Source: Strigamia acuminata (taxonomy: Eukaryota; Arthropoda; Chilopoda; Geophilomorpha; Linotaeniidae). Taken from it: a stretch of DNA of 64,000 bases. Every line of letters starts with the position of its first letter. Within the stretch, counting starts at the first letter, position 1. Of the stretch, positions 1 through 26,300 are shown piece by piece. The stretch spans positions 6,758,001 through 6,822,000 of the forward strand of contig OX442323.1 in NCBI GenBank assembly GCA_949358305.1. The letters are read 5' to 3'. The notes beneath the pieces were generated by a model. It was not told where the DNA came from, made no database searches, and saw only the letters and a program-made list of their open reading frames with translations. The position numbers and the translations under genes are program-made.

Positions 1-82
1 GGTGATGCGATTAATAGATATACCATAAATGCTGTCACTGAGCCAGAGATGCCAATTGAACGCGGTATCCTTTACAACATGG
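1..82 (+). CDS. possible end of an upstream coding exon
   Basis: The first 82 bases stay open in one frame from position 1 (reading GDAINRYTINAVTEPEMPIE and on to ILYNM) until the minisatellite begins with GTTTAA at 83. They could be the tail of the penultimate exon of the gene that ends at 712, with a weak GTTTAA donor. The piece is too short to identify and the donor is poor, so this is a guess from openness and position only. Confidence 0.22.
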
Positions 83-437
83 GTTTAAATTGAACAAAAC
101 GACTAAAATAAATGTCTAAATTTAACAAAGCGACTGAAATAAACGTTTAAATTCACCAAACCGATTGAATTCAATGTCTAAATTGAACAAAACGACTAAA
201 ATAATCGTTTAAATTGACCAAAACGACTGAAATAAACGTTTAAATTGACCAAAACGACTGAAATAAACGTTTAAATTGACCAAAACGTTTAAATTGACCA
301 AAACGTTTAAATTGACCAAAACGTTTAAATTGACCAAAACGTTTAAATTGACCAAAACGTTTAAATTGACCAAAACGTTTAAATTGACCAAAACGACTAA
401 AATAAACGTTTAAATTGACCAAACCGATTGAATTCAA
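83..437. repeat. AT-rich minisatellite, 18- and 31-bp units
   Basis: A tandem array built from the 18-bp unit GTTTAAATTGACCAAAAC. In several copies a 13-bp insert of the type GACTGAAATAAAC extends the unit to 31 bp. The central part (about 280-400) is nearly perfect 18-bp copies, while both ends are more diverged. It occupies most of the intron before the terminal exon at 497. Open frames across it come from the repeat period and are not genes. Confidence 0.93.
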
Positions 438-496
438 TGTTTAAATCTGGCCTTTTTGTTTATTTAATTTTTAAATTTATTTTAATTTTTTTCTAG

Positions 497-712
497 GATA
501 GTGAAGCTCATATTAAGGTGTGCAGTGAGATGCTTTTATCCATATTTGATCTGCTGTGTCAACTGGAAGATGGTCAATTCGAAGCTCTTCTTCCTGCCAC
601 TTATCCTGTTGTTTGTGTTCTCGTAGCTTATGCGCAAGAAGCGAGTTTAAGGCAGACCATCACTGAGTATTTGCAACGTTTGAGTAAACTTTATCGTTTT
701 ATTGCCGAGTAA
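497..712 (+). CDS. terminal exon of a plus-strand gene, possibly BIG/ARFGEF-like
   Basis: A pyrimidine-rich acceptor ending TTTCTAG at 496 is followed by an open frame of 71 codons and a TAA at 710-712. The peptide is helical and leucine-rich (SEMLLSIFDLLCQLEDGQFE, then LLPATYPVVCVLVAYAQEAS, ending LSKLYRFIAE), as in a C-terminal HEAT-type repeat. The pattern 'LLP..YP....LV......S.RQ' recalls the C-terminal ends of large Sec7-type Arf exchange factors of the BIG family, but that match is from memory and weak. Two poly(A) signals follow at 848 and 859, which supports a real 3' end. The rest of the gene lies left of the window. I am confident it is an exon and unsure of the family. Confidence 0.6.
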   Translation, partial: DSEAHIKVCSEMLLSIFDLLCQLEDGQFEALLPATYPVVCVLVAYAQEASLRQTITEYLQRLSKLYRFIAE

Positions 713-847
713 ATTCATTAAAGAAATATTACTGTAAGGGGTTTTAAGTGTGTGTAATTATTTTTAATGTTATTCTCGTGTTATTCGTCTAATATTTATT
801 TGTTGTTATTTCTTTTTAAAAATTGATTTGATTTGCTCGGTTATATA

Positions 848-864
848 AATAAATATCAAATAAA
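848..864 (+). terminator. tandem poly(A) signals of the gene ending at 712
   Basis: AATAAA occurs at 848-853 and again at 859-864, about 140 bases after the stop codon in an AT-rich 3' UTR. This is the expected place for cleavage and polyadenylation. Confidence 0.6.
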
Positions 865-1079
865 TGTTTTCTTTATGGGTGTGTTATTTTAATTATACAA
901 ATCTAAGAGAAAATAAAAATATATTATGCATAATGTGTCGTTCTGTGTCCAACAACCTTTAGGGACCGGCCTCTCGCTAGTGAAATCTAACTTATTCAGC
1001 GAGCAATTATTTGTTTTGAATATAATGAATTTTTATTCAAAATTTAAATTTATATTAGTATTTCTATTTGTATAGAATT

Positions 1080-1240
1080 AACACAAAGTAATTTCATTTG
1101 ACAATGACACGCACCGTGTCGAAATAGTGAATTGTAAAATGGCGGCGAAGCGGAAACAATAACGAAAAAAACAGACACATTGGAAGCTGAAAACAAAAAA
1201 TCCGGTAGCCAGAACAATCGTCAGCCAGTATCAGGTAAGT
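1080..1240 (+). promoter_or_regulatory. putative promoter and non-coding first exon with YY1-type motif
   Basis: AAAATGGCGGCGAAG at 1136-1150 matches the YY1-type element common just downstream of transcription starts in animals. The ATG at 1139 opens only a seven-codon frame (MAAKRKQ, stop at 1160-1162). The segment ends in an excellent 5' splice site, CAG|GTAAGT, with the junction after 1234. Together these suggest the start of a plus-strand transcript whose first exon is largely untranslated. No downstream exon was recognised; the transcript would run antisense through the RUNX gene. It could be a long non-coding RNA or a wrong call. Confidence 0.4.
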
Positions 1241-2740
1241 CACACGTGTCAAGATAGATCAATTTGACAATTGATGGTGGTAGTTTGTTGTTCACCTGTG
1301 GCCGAAATGACTTCCTGTCGAGGCGAGGCGAGGGGTAACGAAATAATCCCCGCCAATGTCGCCCAGCCCATTTAACCGAACCGAACCGTAGACAACTGTG
1401 CGTGCCGAATAACGATCAAACATTTCATTTTATTACGAAATGTATTCATTACGGTTCAGTCAATAGAGATTTACGCAGGTGCTGAACGTTTTTTATGAAT
1501 AAAAGGTTGGAAAAAAATGAAATGAAATGAAACAAAAATAAATAAAAATGGCGCTCGTAAAGAAGCCTCGTGAAAGAGTAATATTTTTCTAATTTTTTTA
1601 ATGATTCTTATTTATTATGTTTTCCCACTATTTCAGTTTGACTTAATAACGAGGCGGCAGTTCAAAAGACATCGTTAAATCGTAATTGTATGGACTCGTG
1701 ACCATTTTGCACAGTTGGAACGAAAAAAGCAGGTGGTGAATGGGCGGCAATGACCATCGCCCCCGCAGTTGCTTTATGACACAATTCCACGGATTTATTC
1801 TCTCACCTGCTCACCGCAATTAGTGTAGCGTACACTCAGGTGAGAATTCAACATTTCAGCCTTTATTAACGTGAATTGGAAGAAAAAATCGTTCCCTGCC
1901 CGCCCCGCCCTCGCAAATCTCGCAATGCGTTTGAAATTCGAGCATAAATTGGAGCAAAAATTGGAAAATAAAATCCAAACTGTGACAGGTTTTTGGATTA
2001 TTTTTTTTAAGGGTTTAATTTATTCAAAGAAATCTGTACAGGAATAAAATATAGATGAATGTAGTTGAGACAAGTTATACGAGTGATGGATCACAGACAA
2101 AATGACACCAAACATGACATGACCTGGAATCACTATCCATTTATTGAGCACTAGGGTTTTTATATTTTTAAATAATTTATAATTTTTTTTTTTTTAAAAA
2201 TGTTTGGTATCAATTTCTTTTTTTTTTAATTTTTAAAAATCAAAAAACACATTTTTTTTTGTATTTTTACTTAATTAATTAATACCAACAACATATTAAT
2301 TGCTAACATTTACAAATTATTTGAAATGGGGAAAAGAAAAAATATTTTGTTTATTATTTTTTTTTTTTGGAAAAAATAAATTTAATATAAAATAAAACAA
2401 ATGTTATTTTTTTTATTTTATGTTATTTTTTTTTTATCCTTTGTGTGATTTTTTGCACTGATATGAGAATAAGGAATTTATTCAGGGTTGAGATCACAAA
2501 ATCATTTCTCCTTTTCATAAATCCCTTGTTTTTATCGCTTTGGTTTTCAGCTACAATTTTTTTCTTTTCGTATTTTTTTCTAATTCACAATTTTCAAACT
2601 CCACAAAATTTGAAAATAATAAAGAAAAAAAAAATCAAAATATATACAAACAAAAAATACATAAATATTATCAACAAAGTACATTAATGATCATTTTTGA
2701 GTGAAATTCATGAGAGAAAAAAAAATGACTTGAATCACAG
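1241..2740. other. gene-free stretch downstream of RUNX
   Basis: No coding segment was found. The first half is mixed-composition unique DNA. From about 1985, and most strongly at 2150-2440, it is a very AT-rich, homopolymer-laden stretch. The open frame at 2445-2687 is AT-rich with no recognisable protein features. Confidence 0.6.
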
Positions 2741-2744
2741 ATAT

Positions 2745-2790
2745 TATTTATTTATTTATTTATTTATTTTATTTATTAATTCAGATAAAA
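2745..2790 (-). terminator. poly(A) signal cluster of the RUNX gene
   Basis: An array of TTTATT on the plus strand gives several overlapping AATAAA hexamers on the minus strand, about 230-260 bases beyond the RUNX stop codon. It is the first signal downstream of the gene and the likely 3' end of its UTR. The same array is also a simple (ATTT)n repeat, so which copy is used cannot be told. Confidence 0.5.
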
Positions 2791-3008
2791 TGAATTGATT
2801 TAAGTATATAAGGCCGCCTCCTATTCCTATAGTCTCTTATTCATTCATTCAGTTCGTTTCCCACCTCTTGGCTCAAATTCTGTTGTTGATCAACAATTAT
2901 TGCTGAGTGACGTCATTGCGGGGATCATGAGAAACCCCCGGCCAGAACCAGTCTCTTAGGTTTGTGCTGTTTTCGATTGGGTCCTCGAGTCGTTTCTTGG
3001 GCCAAATG

Positions 3009-17273
<14,265 letters not shown>

Positions 17274-17275
<2 letters not shown>

Positions 17276-17305
17276 ATGGCGGCGTCCACATTGAAGAAAT
17301 TGTAG
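17274..17305 (+). promoter_or_regulatory. YY1-type ATGGCGGC element and nine-codon upstream frame
   Basis: AAAATGGCGGCGTCC starts at 17274. It matches the YY1-type start-site element, and its ATG (17276) opens the short frame MAASTLKKL with a stop at 17303-17305, ten bases before the SPT3 start codon at 17316. If it lies in the mRNA it would act as an upstream reading frame limiting SPT3 translation; if not, it marks the transcription start. Confidence 0.5.
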
Positions 17306-17315
17306 ATCGCGTAAA

Positions 17316-17396
17316 ATGACTAAACCGAAGGCCAAACTGAGGAAGTTGGACACCGAGAGGGACCAGGGTGGCTCCGCAGCGTGCGTTGAACAAAAG
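17316..17396 (+). CDS. Spt3: SPT3 coding exon 1
   Basis: 27 codons from ATG in the context AAAATGAC to CAAAAG, followed by the donor GTAAGC at 17397. The peptide is MTKPKAKLRKLDTERD, then QGGSAACVEQK. This N-terminal part is not conserved in the family, so it is supported mainly by the donor and by joining exon 2 in frame. Confidence 0.62.
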
Positions 17397-20300
17397 GTAA
17401 GCTCGCAAATGGCGGATCGCACGCTAAACGACGAGTGGTGGAGCGAGCGGTTAACGTGCCGAGAGTGGAAGTGTCGAGCTGTGCAGCGGAGTGTTTGGCG
17501 GGTGGATACGAACCGGTTCAAATCGGGGTACCCACCACCACCACCACCTCTTGCCACACACGTGTTAATATTGGAACTTTTTTCTTTTCTTTTTTTGAAT
17601 AATAATTATAATAATAAACGGTTTTTAACTCACTGTATCCAACGTGCATGTTGGAATTGATCGGTGGCGTTGAAAGCGACGAAAGCGAGTCATACGAACT
17701 CATCTTTTTATTATTATTTTTTTTTTTTAAATTTTAATTTAAAATAAAAAAAAAGATGTAATGTGTCGCATCCATATCTCGAATCTTTTCCTCATTTTGG
17801 GTGATGGGCACCTAATTAAAAAAAAATTAATAATATTAAAAAAAATTGGAATTTTCTTCTTTTTCTACTTGGGGAAAAAAAATTAATCATCGTTCTATCA
17901 ATCAAAGTTAATTATGCAAATTTTTAAAAAAAAAAATTGTTTTTTTTAAAAAAAAAAAAAAAATCGTTACTCACTCAATCCGGTATTAAATTGAAAAATT
18001 ATCAAGTGATATCCTGACCCCCTTTCCTGTTTGCACGAAATAATAAAATGACTTATTCGCGTCTGATGCGATAATATTTGCCTCCAGTCTGCCGCCAAAA
18101 GTGAGTCAGTGGGCCGCGGTGGCCCCGCGAACACCCACGCAGGAACGTGGCGCGTGACTACACCCCCAAAGAATGCACGGATTGCGTAGTATTTGCGAGG
18201 TTTTGTCTAACTAAATCCGACGTGGTATTTCACTCACCCTTTTCTCAGTGGGGACAAAAAAATTGAGTGTATGTAATTGGAGTTGGAAGGAAGCAAAGGA
18301 TTGCCCAACACAACGCTTGGGATGAATCAAATTCCAGTTGCATCTGCTGGATGAGTCAAGCCGCCGTATGATAATTTTTATTTTTCAATTTTTAATTTTT
18401 TTTGTGTTTTTTTTTGTATTTTTTTGGGACGACAGGTGTCGGTCAGGGACCACACATGTGAGGTGTAATTTAGTTGCCATATTGATCGTGATGGAATAGA
18501 AATTAGGCGGGGATTATTGTGTGTATTTTTATTTTATTTTTTTTGTTTGGTTTGGTTGGGTGTGTGTTGCACTGTCATGTGTAATCACACAGTTCGGTGG
18601 TTTCTTTGATCTAAAAGTTGTACAATAGATTTAATTTGATTGATGGCAGATGGGTATAACGAGACCTGTTCGAAGTGCGTTTAGATACGAAACAGGCACT
18701 TCTTGGCCAATTACTTCGTAACGAGGTGAAACAAGATGGCAGATGTGGCGTCTCAATCGTTTCATTTTTTTAAAAATTAAAATTATTATTATTATTATTG
18801 TTTTATTATTTTTTATTCGGTTACCGATTATCGGTATCGGCGATACTGCAAAATATCGATATTGGTCAAAGTCTAGACAATACCGTACTGCCTCGAATTA
18901 ACGCCGGGGCCCGTTTAACCGCCGGGTGGTCGGCAGCGATTCAGGGAATTAGCCTGATGAAGCGCCGGGCTTCAAATAATTAATAAACGCCCCGGCTTTT
19001 ATTTGAGGCAGTATGGTAATCGGTCTTGGCGATGTTCTAAAATTTGGATATCGGTGAGTAATCGGTCAAAATGTAAAAAACACGCATTTTGGTGTCGCAG
19101 GGGGGCGTTAGTTGGCCATTAAGACGCCACTCAGTGAGAGGAATATGCGAGTTGTTTTGCGGGAATTGAAATGCACGCGTTTGACGGATTTATAGAGGGC
19201 GTCCGTTGCGTCTTGTCATCGAAGCGCAGATTAAATTGAGTAAGATGGAGGCAGTTTTCAGCCGATGTTTGGTAAAAGCTTTAGTGTGTTGTACACAACG
19301 AGATTGCAACTGGCCGCTCAGAAACAGTAATTTTTGACACGTGATGTGATTTAAGCTTTAACCCTTTGCGCCGCCTGCTTCGCTGCACCTCCAGCCATAA
19401 AGACAATTCACTTGCACCTGTACATGTACACATTCTCTCTTTACGTGGTAATTCATACTTGTCACGAAGACGAACGAGGCGAACCCCCCATCCTCCCCCC
19501 GAAAACTCAACTTTCCATTCCCTCCTTTATTAAGGCACTGTAACATTTTGAGTTTGTAATTATGTGAAAAACACGAGGAAACAGGCACCAGTTGGATGAT
19601 TGCACGCCCTCTTAATTACGACACCCGAGTGCAGCCAATAAGCTGTAACAAACATAATTAAGAAAAAAATAAATTTTAAAATTTTAAATTTAAAAAATAT
19701 ATTTTTTTTGGGGGGGGGGGGGGAATTTGTATCGAGTTTTTTTTGCATCGATTGATTTTAATCGAGGTTTGATGGACGCGCGAGAATTAAATTCAGACGT
19801 ATGGGGTCGCCATGGCAACAGCATCCGGTTGCTACGCGATGCGCGTCGAAGGGGAAGCAAAGGGTTGACGGCGCTTTGGTTATTGGCCACGTGGCTGCGC
19901 TATTAAAATGTTAATGATGGAGAAAAAGAGAGAAAAGCTGGGAAACGTACATCGATCTATACTGATCCGTTTCAAACAAAGGGTCCATTTGCATCCGGTC
20001 GCTTCTTTTTTAAGTCGACTTTGATCTGTCACTTTTTTTGAAGGATTTTCCGATTTTCCACCTCCAAATTGCTCCCATTCCGCGACCTTGTTTCGTCTTT
20101 TCTCCTCCTCGTTTTCCCTCTCCCTCGGATGCAAATGACGCTTCTGATCTGCGTAAATCAGTTCTCATTTGGAGTCCATTTGCATGCGAGAGAGTGGCAA
20201 TGCGTGCCTCGCAGGCCGGGGAAGGGGAAGGGAAAGAAGAAGAGGAGGAGAAGAGAAGACCCTCTTCTCTCTTCTCTTCCTTTCGCTCCTCCGCCTCCCA

Positions 20301-23300
20301 CCCCGCAACCTCCGATGGCGGCTTACCCGCAAAATACCCATCGCCCTCGTTGCAGCGAAGTGCGTCTCATCTGCGTTAAGAGAGCTATAAATTCGAGTGT
20401 CGTGCTCGTGTTTGCGCATAAAAAAAGGGAAGGAAAGAGTTGTAAAGTTTTGCTTACTCATCTTGTTTGCGATGCCTTGATTCCGATCGACTTTTCAACT
20501 TATTTAATAGACATGTCGGCCAATTTTGTCGAGCAATTTTTCTCTTTTTCGCTTGTTTTTCTATTTTTCCGCTTCCACCTTGCACTCGGATGGTGTTTCT
20601 CGCGGGGGGGTGTGGGTGGGGGGTTGTACAAGGGCGGTCGAAGAAAACGACACGAGCAACGCAGCACGAACGCAGCTGTTGGCAATAGCCCCGCGTGGCA
20701 GGCCGAGCATGTTAATTATTACTAATCAGGAGGAGCCGGGCAAAGGCGGGGCCTCGGTAGAATTAAGTGCGCATGCGCGCTTGAAGCTGCACGCCAAAGT
20801 CCGGCATCGTTGCAAATTGGGGAAGAGGAAGAAAAAGAAAGAGAAAGGGAAGACAAAGAGCGCGTGCGTTGTTCGTGTCTTAACTTATTTTCGTCTCATC
20901 AATTCGAGCAATGAGATGAGATGAGCTCATGCAAAGTGGCCGAACGCGAAAGGGTTGCGTTGGGGTTTTTTTTTTGTTTTGTTTGTTTTTGTTTTGTTGA
21001 TGTAAAGGATATTTTTCTTTTATGTTGTGTATATGAAACGCCAAGTGCTTTTTGGTCCGGACCGAGACGCTTTTGTAAAGTGCATCACATGGTGCCTTTG
21101 AGGTAGATTGAGTCGAAGGCTTTTGTTGTTGTTGTGTCCTCTGATGAAGTTCGATTCTATCTTTGGGGGTGTATTCTCGCGTTCGCGCCCCCGCTTTCTG
21201 ATTTCTTTGACTGTGTTTATGGGTAAACCAGGGGAAATGTGTTTGGGGCGCAAGTGATGGCGGCGGATTCCATCTACCTTTTTTTTTTTGTGTTGCTTTT
21301 GGTTGTTTGGCACCTCCATTTTTTTTTTTATGTTTTTTTTTCTTCTTATCTCATAAATGGACTCGTGCATTCAATCTCTTTTTGCCCTTTATGTAAATAT
21401 GACTCGGACTGTGCACGTTTTATGGCGTTTTATCTTAATGATGTGAATTTTTATTTTTATTTTTATTTTTTTTATTTTTTTAAAAATTTTATTTCCGAGT
21501 GGAAAGTTGCAAGAATGTGCTCGGAGAATTGTTGTTTATTTAATTGGAATAAAAGTCAAATATTAAATTGATTAAAATTTGTTTTTGTTTTTATTTTTGT
21601 TTTAATTTGGGCCATCGCTCGGTCGACCACGAGGGGTGTTTTTGGCGGTGGTCCGCGACCCGTTGCTATGATTGGTTGAGATGAATTTAGCCTCGAACAA
21701 GGCTCGCTAACGTTGTGACGCTCGTATGAGCTCGCATATTTATTGGAGAATTAGACGGTATTATATAGGCCGGTAGGATTAAGAGCTGAATGGAGTGAGC
21801 GGGAAAATTCTCACTTTTGTTAATTATAATTGAAACATAAGAATGGCTGATTATCACAACGCGACAGGCGAAAGGACAGAACGCTAAAAAAAATATATAT
21901 ATTTAAAATTTTTTTTTTTAATTCTTTCTTTGCAGGAGTTAAAAGGGTTAAAGGGGAAAGCGAGAAGCGGCGCTCGGTTTATGGTGTTAAGGTGCCATCA
22001 ATTTGCGTTTAACGACGGAATATATATACAGGCGTGGAATTTTTTGGCGATAACCCTTTTTCTCACCTGGCCGGCCAATAAAAGTGAGCTGTAAATGTAA
22101 ATGAAGGGAACCCGGTTTGAAAGGGCTACAAAGTCGTCGAGAGTGGCTGCCATTTTAACGGCTGGTCAGTTTCCATAGTCGTAAAACGGTCGTGAGAAAT
22201 GGCAAAAGAGACGGGGGGAGGAAGGGGGGCGGGAGACGCGTGCAAATAGCAATTCTTCGCATCCATTTTGCATAATGGCTAATTTGAAGCTCACACTCGA
22301 ATTAGTTTGTCAGTTTAAAATAGGGGGCATGAATTAGCCGGCCGTTTGTTGGAGCCGGTGTTTTGGGTCTGGGGTCGGGAGAAGGAGAAGGAGAAGGAGA
22401 AGAAGTCTTCCTTCACTTTTGCTCCAAGAGGTTTCTATAGGGGCTTATGTGGGCTGCAGATCGCGCTCAAAGGGATTGGCCTCTCGACTAATCCCATCAC
22501 CCACTCGAGTGAAAATACATTTTGCTCGGCCGTGTGTACAAAGAGCACCGTGCTTATAATAATTCCACGTCAATCAAAAATTCTGCACGCTGTGTGGCGA
22601 AGGGTTGATAATTTTCGGATAAAAAGTCGACGAATTGCTCGCTGCCCCCGAATTTCCCTGCACGGCTCGAAATAATTGTTTTTGAATTGTCTAAAATTGT
22701 CTATAGGGGTGTGGAGAGGTGGCGGGAAGTGGAGAAATGTGTTTTAAGCCTCTTAGAAATAAGTTATTTTGGAGAAAGTGGAAAGTAGGTTTTTGATGGC
22801 TATTTTTAAACAAGTAAGTGCCCTCGTTTTCATTCTCCTCACCCCATCGCGCCTTTAATCCGCCCATGGAGGCTGGAAAATGACTCCTGCACTCCCATGT
22901 TTTTCTACTACCCCTCGATTATTGACAAGAGGCCAAAAGAAAGGGGTTCAAAGGATTGACAATTTGCCCGCCCTTAACAGACTCGGACTCTCGAGAAACT
23001 TAAATCCACTTAAATGGTTCCTTCAGTTTTTTTTTGGAAAAAAAAAAAGTTGTAGTAATTTGAAATCACATTATATACGATGAAAAGAGAGTCCTTTAAG
23101 TCCACTGATCCCTCGAAGTTTGGTTTTCCTCGTTTCCCGCCCCCGTTTCGTTGTTTTGTCGTTGTTTGCGAGTCCACTTTGTTAATTACTCGTGTTTGGC
23201 GACGCGTGTTGAGTTTGGCAGTTGCTCAAATGATTGATTTTGTCATTTTTCTTGCTGTATTAGACAACCGACGGATCCCCCGGCGCAAGTTCGCGGAACC

Positions 23301-23346
23301 CCGCCAGCGCGTCTGCATGGTTCACCACCGAAATCCAAGCAATGAT
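17316..23346 (+). CDS. Spt3: SPT3/SUPT3H, SAGA subunit, first two coding exons (partial)
   Basis: SPT3 is a histone-fold subunit of the SAGA coactivator that helps deliver TBP to promoters. Exon 1 (17316-17396) and exon 2 (23264-23346) join in phase 0 to give 54 codons plus two bases. The N-terminus is basic (MTKPKAKLRKLD). Exon 2 ends SAWFTTEIQAM(M), which lines up with the SPT3 family start of the first histone fold ('.F.TELQSMMY' in human, 'YRVEIQQMMF' in yeast, from memory). The next exon should supply the YG.GD-type continuation. I did not find it before the window end, so intron 2 is at least 40.6 kb. The identity rests on about ten conserved residues plus correct splice sites, phase, and a position next to RUNX, as in vertebrates. 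An unrelated short exon pair remains possible. Confidence 0.7.
17397..23263 (+). other. SPT3 intron 1
   Basis: 5.9 kb. 17700-18010 is AT-rich with long A and T runs. A 134-bp MITE lies at 18883-19016, inside degenerate ATCGGTATCGG-type repeats (18816-19070). G and T runs lie at about 19700-19722. 20040-20390 and 22330-22700 are GC-richer unique segments. The overlapping open frames around 20069-20725 read both strands and show no recognisable protein. A GAGAAGGAGAAGGAG microsatellite lies at about 22378. Confidence 0.6.
18883..19016. mobile_element. 134-bp MITE with TA target duplication
   Basis: The left end CCGTACTGCCTCGAATTAAC and the right end, read inward from 19016 as CCATACTGCCTCAAATAAAA, are imperfect inverted repeats, each followed by GCCGGGG-type sequence. 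TA flanks both sides (18881-18882 and 19017-19018), the target duplication of Tc1/mariner-type elements. There is no coding capacity. The superfamily is inferred from the TA and the end structure only. Confidence 0.72.
23264..23346 (+). CDS. Spt3: SPT3 coding exon 2: start of histone fold
   Basis: 83 bases between the acceptor GCTGTATTAG (23263) and the donor GTAAGT (23347-23352). In frame with exon 1 it reads TTDGSPGASSRNPASASAWF, then TTEIQAM and a split codon AT|N. FTTEIQ.M(M) is the family signature that opens the histone fold. The composition is clearly GC-richer than the flanking intron. Confidence 0.75.
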
Positions 23347-23352
23347 GTAAGT

Positions 23353-26300
23353 TTTTGTTTAGATTTATGTATTTCTTTGGATCGCGCTCTCTCTCGTGCA
23401 ATCGATGCGATCGATGCGCTGCGCTAATTGATGAGTTGGGAGATGCGCAGTGGCGCCGTTTCCTTAATGACGTTTGACTCCCACTCCGTTTAATGAAACA
23501 AATTCTTAGAGCAGTTGTGTGTACACCGTATGTCGTAGTGAAAATTGTCGTTAGGAGTTTTCTATTTTTTTTTGTTTTGTGTACTTTTGTGCGCTTTTAC
23601 GCGCGCTCAGGTGATGTGCGAGTCAAATTACACGTATCAGGTGCTAATCTGCACGAATTTTCACTCGGCAACATCCCGGGCAGAAAATAATGATATCTTA
23701 GCACGAGTCTTTTGCCCCTCCATCTTGGCTGGGTAATTACGTCGAGTAAATTAGATTAAATCAACTCTCTGCTCGCTCCATCCACACCCTTTAAAAATCA
23801 TTCCTCGGTATGAGCTTGCAAATTGGGGTTAGAAAACCTGCAATGCCGGATAATAATTATAAAAAAAATATAAAAAAAAATTTTTTTTTTTTTTTGTGCA
23901 TATATAATTATATATTTTTTTTTGGGTGGGCGAAATGTTCGCATAAATGATGAAGGATGGACGGAGTCGGGCGGTGACGCAGCCGGTGTTGGAATGAATG
24001 ATCTGCGGCTGCAGGTAAGCGATGTGCGGGTTGCGGCTGGTGACCAAACCCGAGGATGGGTCCGCGACAAATTGACGCGCGCGATCCCTCGAGATGGCGG
24101 CGGTGAGTGACGGGTCGAAGGGGGGGGGGGGGTGGATGGAGTGCGTTTGGCGCGTGTTTTTAGCATCTAGTCAGTGGGGGATGCGATGCATCCCGTCTTT
24201 TGTCTCCCTGCGCTCCATTCCCTCGAAGCGGCAATCTGTCCGCATCAATTTTTAAGAAGCGCGCGCATGCGTGATGGGTGCCACGTGCGCAACTTCTTTT
24301 GTGCGAGACGAGTGGGTGGTTTATGCCCACCTGGCATCTTTGTCGAGCGACGAAAATCTCCTCTCGACGATAACTAGGTGCTTTTGTGAGTTCTTGGGCC
24401 GTTCGAGGGGAGCACGCGTTTTGGCCACGTGCCATGTGTCGGGGGCGGGAGTGAGCGGGGCGGACAACATCTGCTCGAGTGATGACCAAATTGGGTGTTT
24501 CGGGAGTTGTAAATCTCGTTAAGGAGGAGGAATAAATAATAATAATAAAATAAAATAAATAATTTTTTTTTTTTGGTTTTTAAAAGGGTTAAGATGTAAA
24601 CAAAGGTATCGCATTGATTGCGACGCGTTTGGAGACGCGTTTTCTGTTTATTTCTTTAGATGTCGGGACAAAAGAGTCGGAGTCTTGACGAGCAGCGAAA
24701 GGGTTAAGGCGGAGGCACCTGAAATCGATTTGTATACACGGATGCAATCGGAGACCGGTTGGTTTCGTAATACGGTCATCTCGCGTTTCAAGAGGCGTTG
24801 AATTCCATTTCTAAATTTGAATTTGAAGCAATGATAATTTGCTCTCTGCTGCTAAAGATGCGCTCGCTCTTTGGAATGCAAAACACGCGTTTCAAAAGGT
24901 TTCTTTTTTTTCTTTTCTTTTTTGTATAAATAGATATGGGATGAGAGGTTTACAAAGTGGATAGAAACATGTTGAATGGCGATGACTGATACCAACTGGA
25001 CCGTAGGGTATTTCGCCCCCCCAGCCCCCACACAGTCCCCTTTTTCCCATTGATTTTCGACGAGTTTCAGCAACGGACTTAACTTGATTTTTTTTTTTCG
25101 ATTTGTTTGTTTGTTTGTTTGTTGTTGTTGTGTTCGGAAATATCAGATTACGATTGGTGGATTTTTTTTTGGTTGTGTTTTTGGATTTGTTGGGTGGGGG
25201 TAGCGAATGTATATGCGTGTTTGCGTCGCTAGGGCTTTTAAAAAGGATAATTGTGTGTTTCCACCCTCTCCCTTTGGTGCTGTTAAGGTTGTGTCGATAG
25301 CGAGCTTAAAGCGGGCTCTGCAATCCTCTTTGGGAAAAAGCATGCAGTGTAAGAAGTATAAAAGGGGGTCCACGAACATGCACCTGTTACAAATGCCCGA
25401 ATTCACACCACGCATGAGAGTTGGCAATTTTTAGGGGGCGGGGGGGCACCAGCCCATCCCCGTGAAACTCTCGCTGGTTCCATTAACGGCTTGGATTTTT
25501 TTTTCTTTTTCTTTCTTTTTTGTTGGAATATTATTGATGTGTTGTCACGTGATGGCATCGTATTATCGAGAATGGGGGGGTGGGGGTTCGATTCTCGTTA
25601 TTTACCTTTAATTATCGGTGATTGAGACACGTCTGAATGACGTTGGCAGCGCCCCCTCTTGTCCCCCTAATGAAGCAACATGCAACACAGGATCTCTTCT
25701 AAGTCATTACGTTTCTGCGACCAGCACATACAAGGTCCGCCGTCCACCGTCCACCTCCACACTTTGAGCCGAGCTGATGAAGCGAAAGCGTTTTGCCATC
25801 GACAAAATGCCATTCGGAGTTCGGACCTGCTCGCCTCTTAATTGGCTCGGAATTAAGTCCCGATATTGGGCGAGCGCGTGACGAGCCGGCCGAGCGAATT
25901 TTCGATTTTTGGGGAATAAAATTTGTGGAATTAAAATAATAATTTTATGCAAATTATGGGACCCTCGATGGGACCCCCATCTGGCGCAGAGCGCTGATCA
26001 GCATTCAGCATCACTGGTCCGTTCTCAGGTCCGCCCTCGGATCGAGGGGAGTGGAAAACAAAGGGGACTTATATTTCCTTTCCCCTCTGGTAGCCGGGAG
26101 ACTCGACCAACAGATGGTCTGTATGACGTAATCTAAATATGGAATTTAAGCCATTAATTTCCTCTTTCTGCCTCTCCACTTTTCCCCTCTCGCGCATCTC
26201 GTGTTGGGTGTAATTAAAATGTCGACGTAAGAGGGTTTGCAGGACCCGGGGGATGTTGGAGATGAAAGATGCGCGGGAAAAAATTTATTGATGTTGATTT

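Noticed and set aside
83-437. Possible CRISPR-like array (regular 18/31-bp units)
   Set aside because: Units are head-to-tail with no unique spacers, and the window is clearly eukaryotic. The same applies to the other 28-31-bp arrays.
20069-20725. 218-codon plus frame
   Set aside because: It lies in SPT3 intron 1 and overlaps open frames in other phases and strands. The peptide includes runs translated from purine-rich simple sequence.
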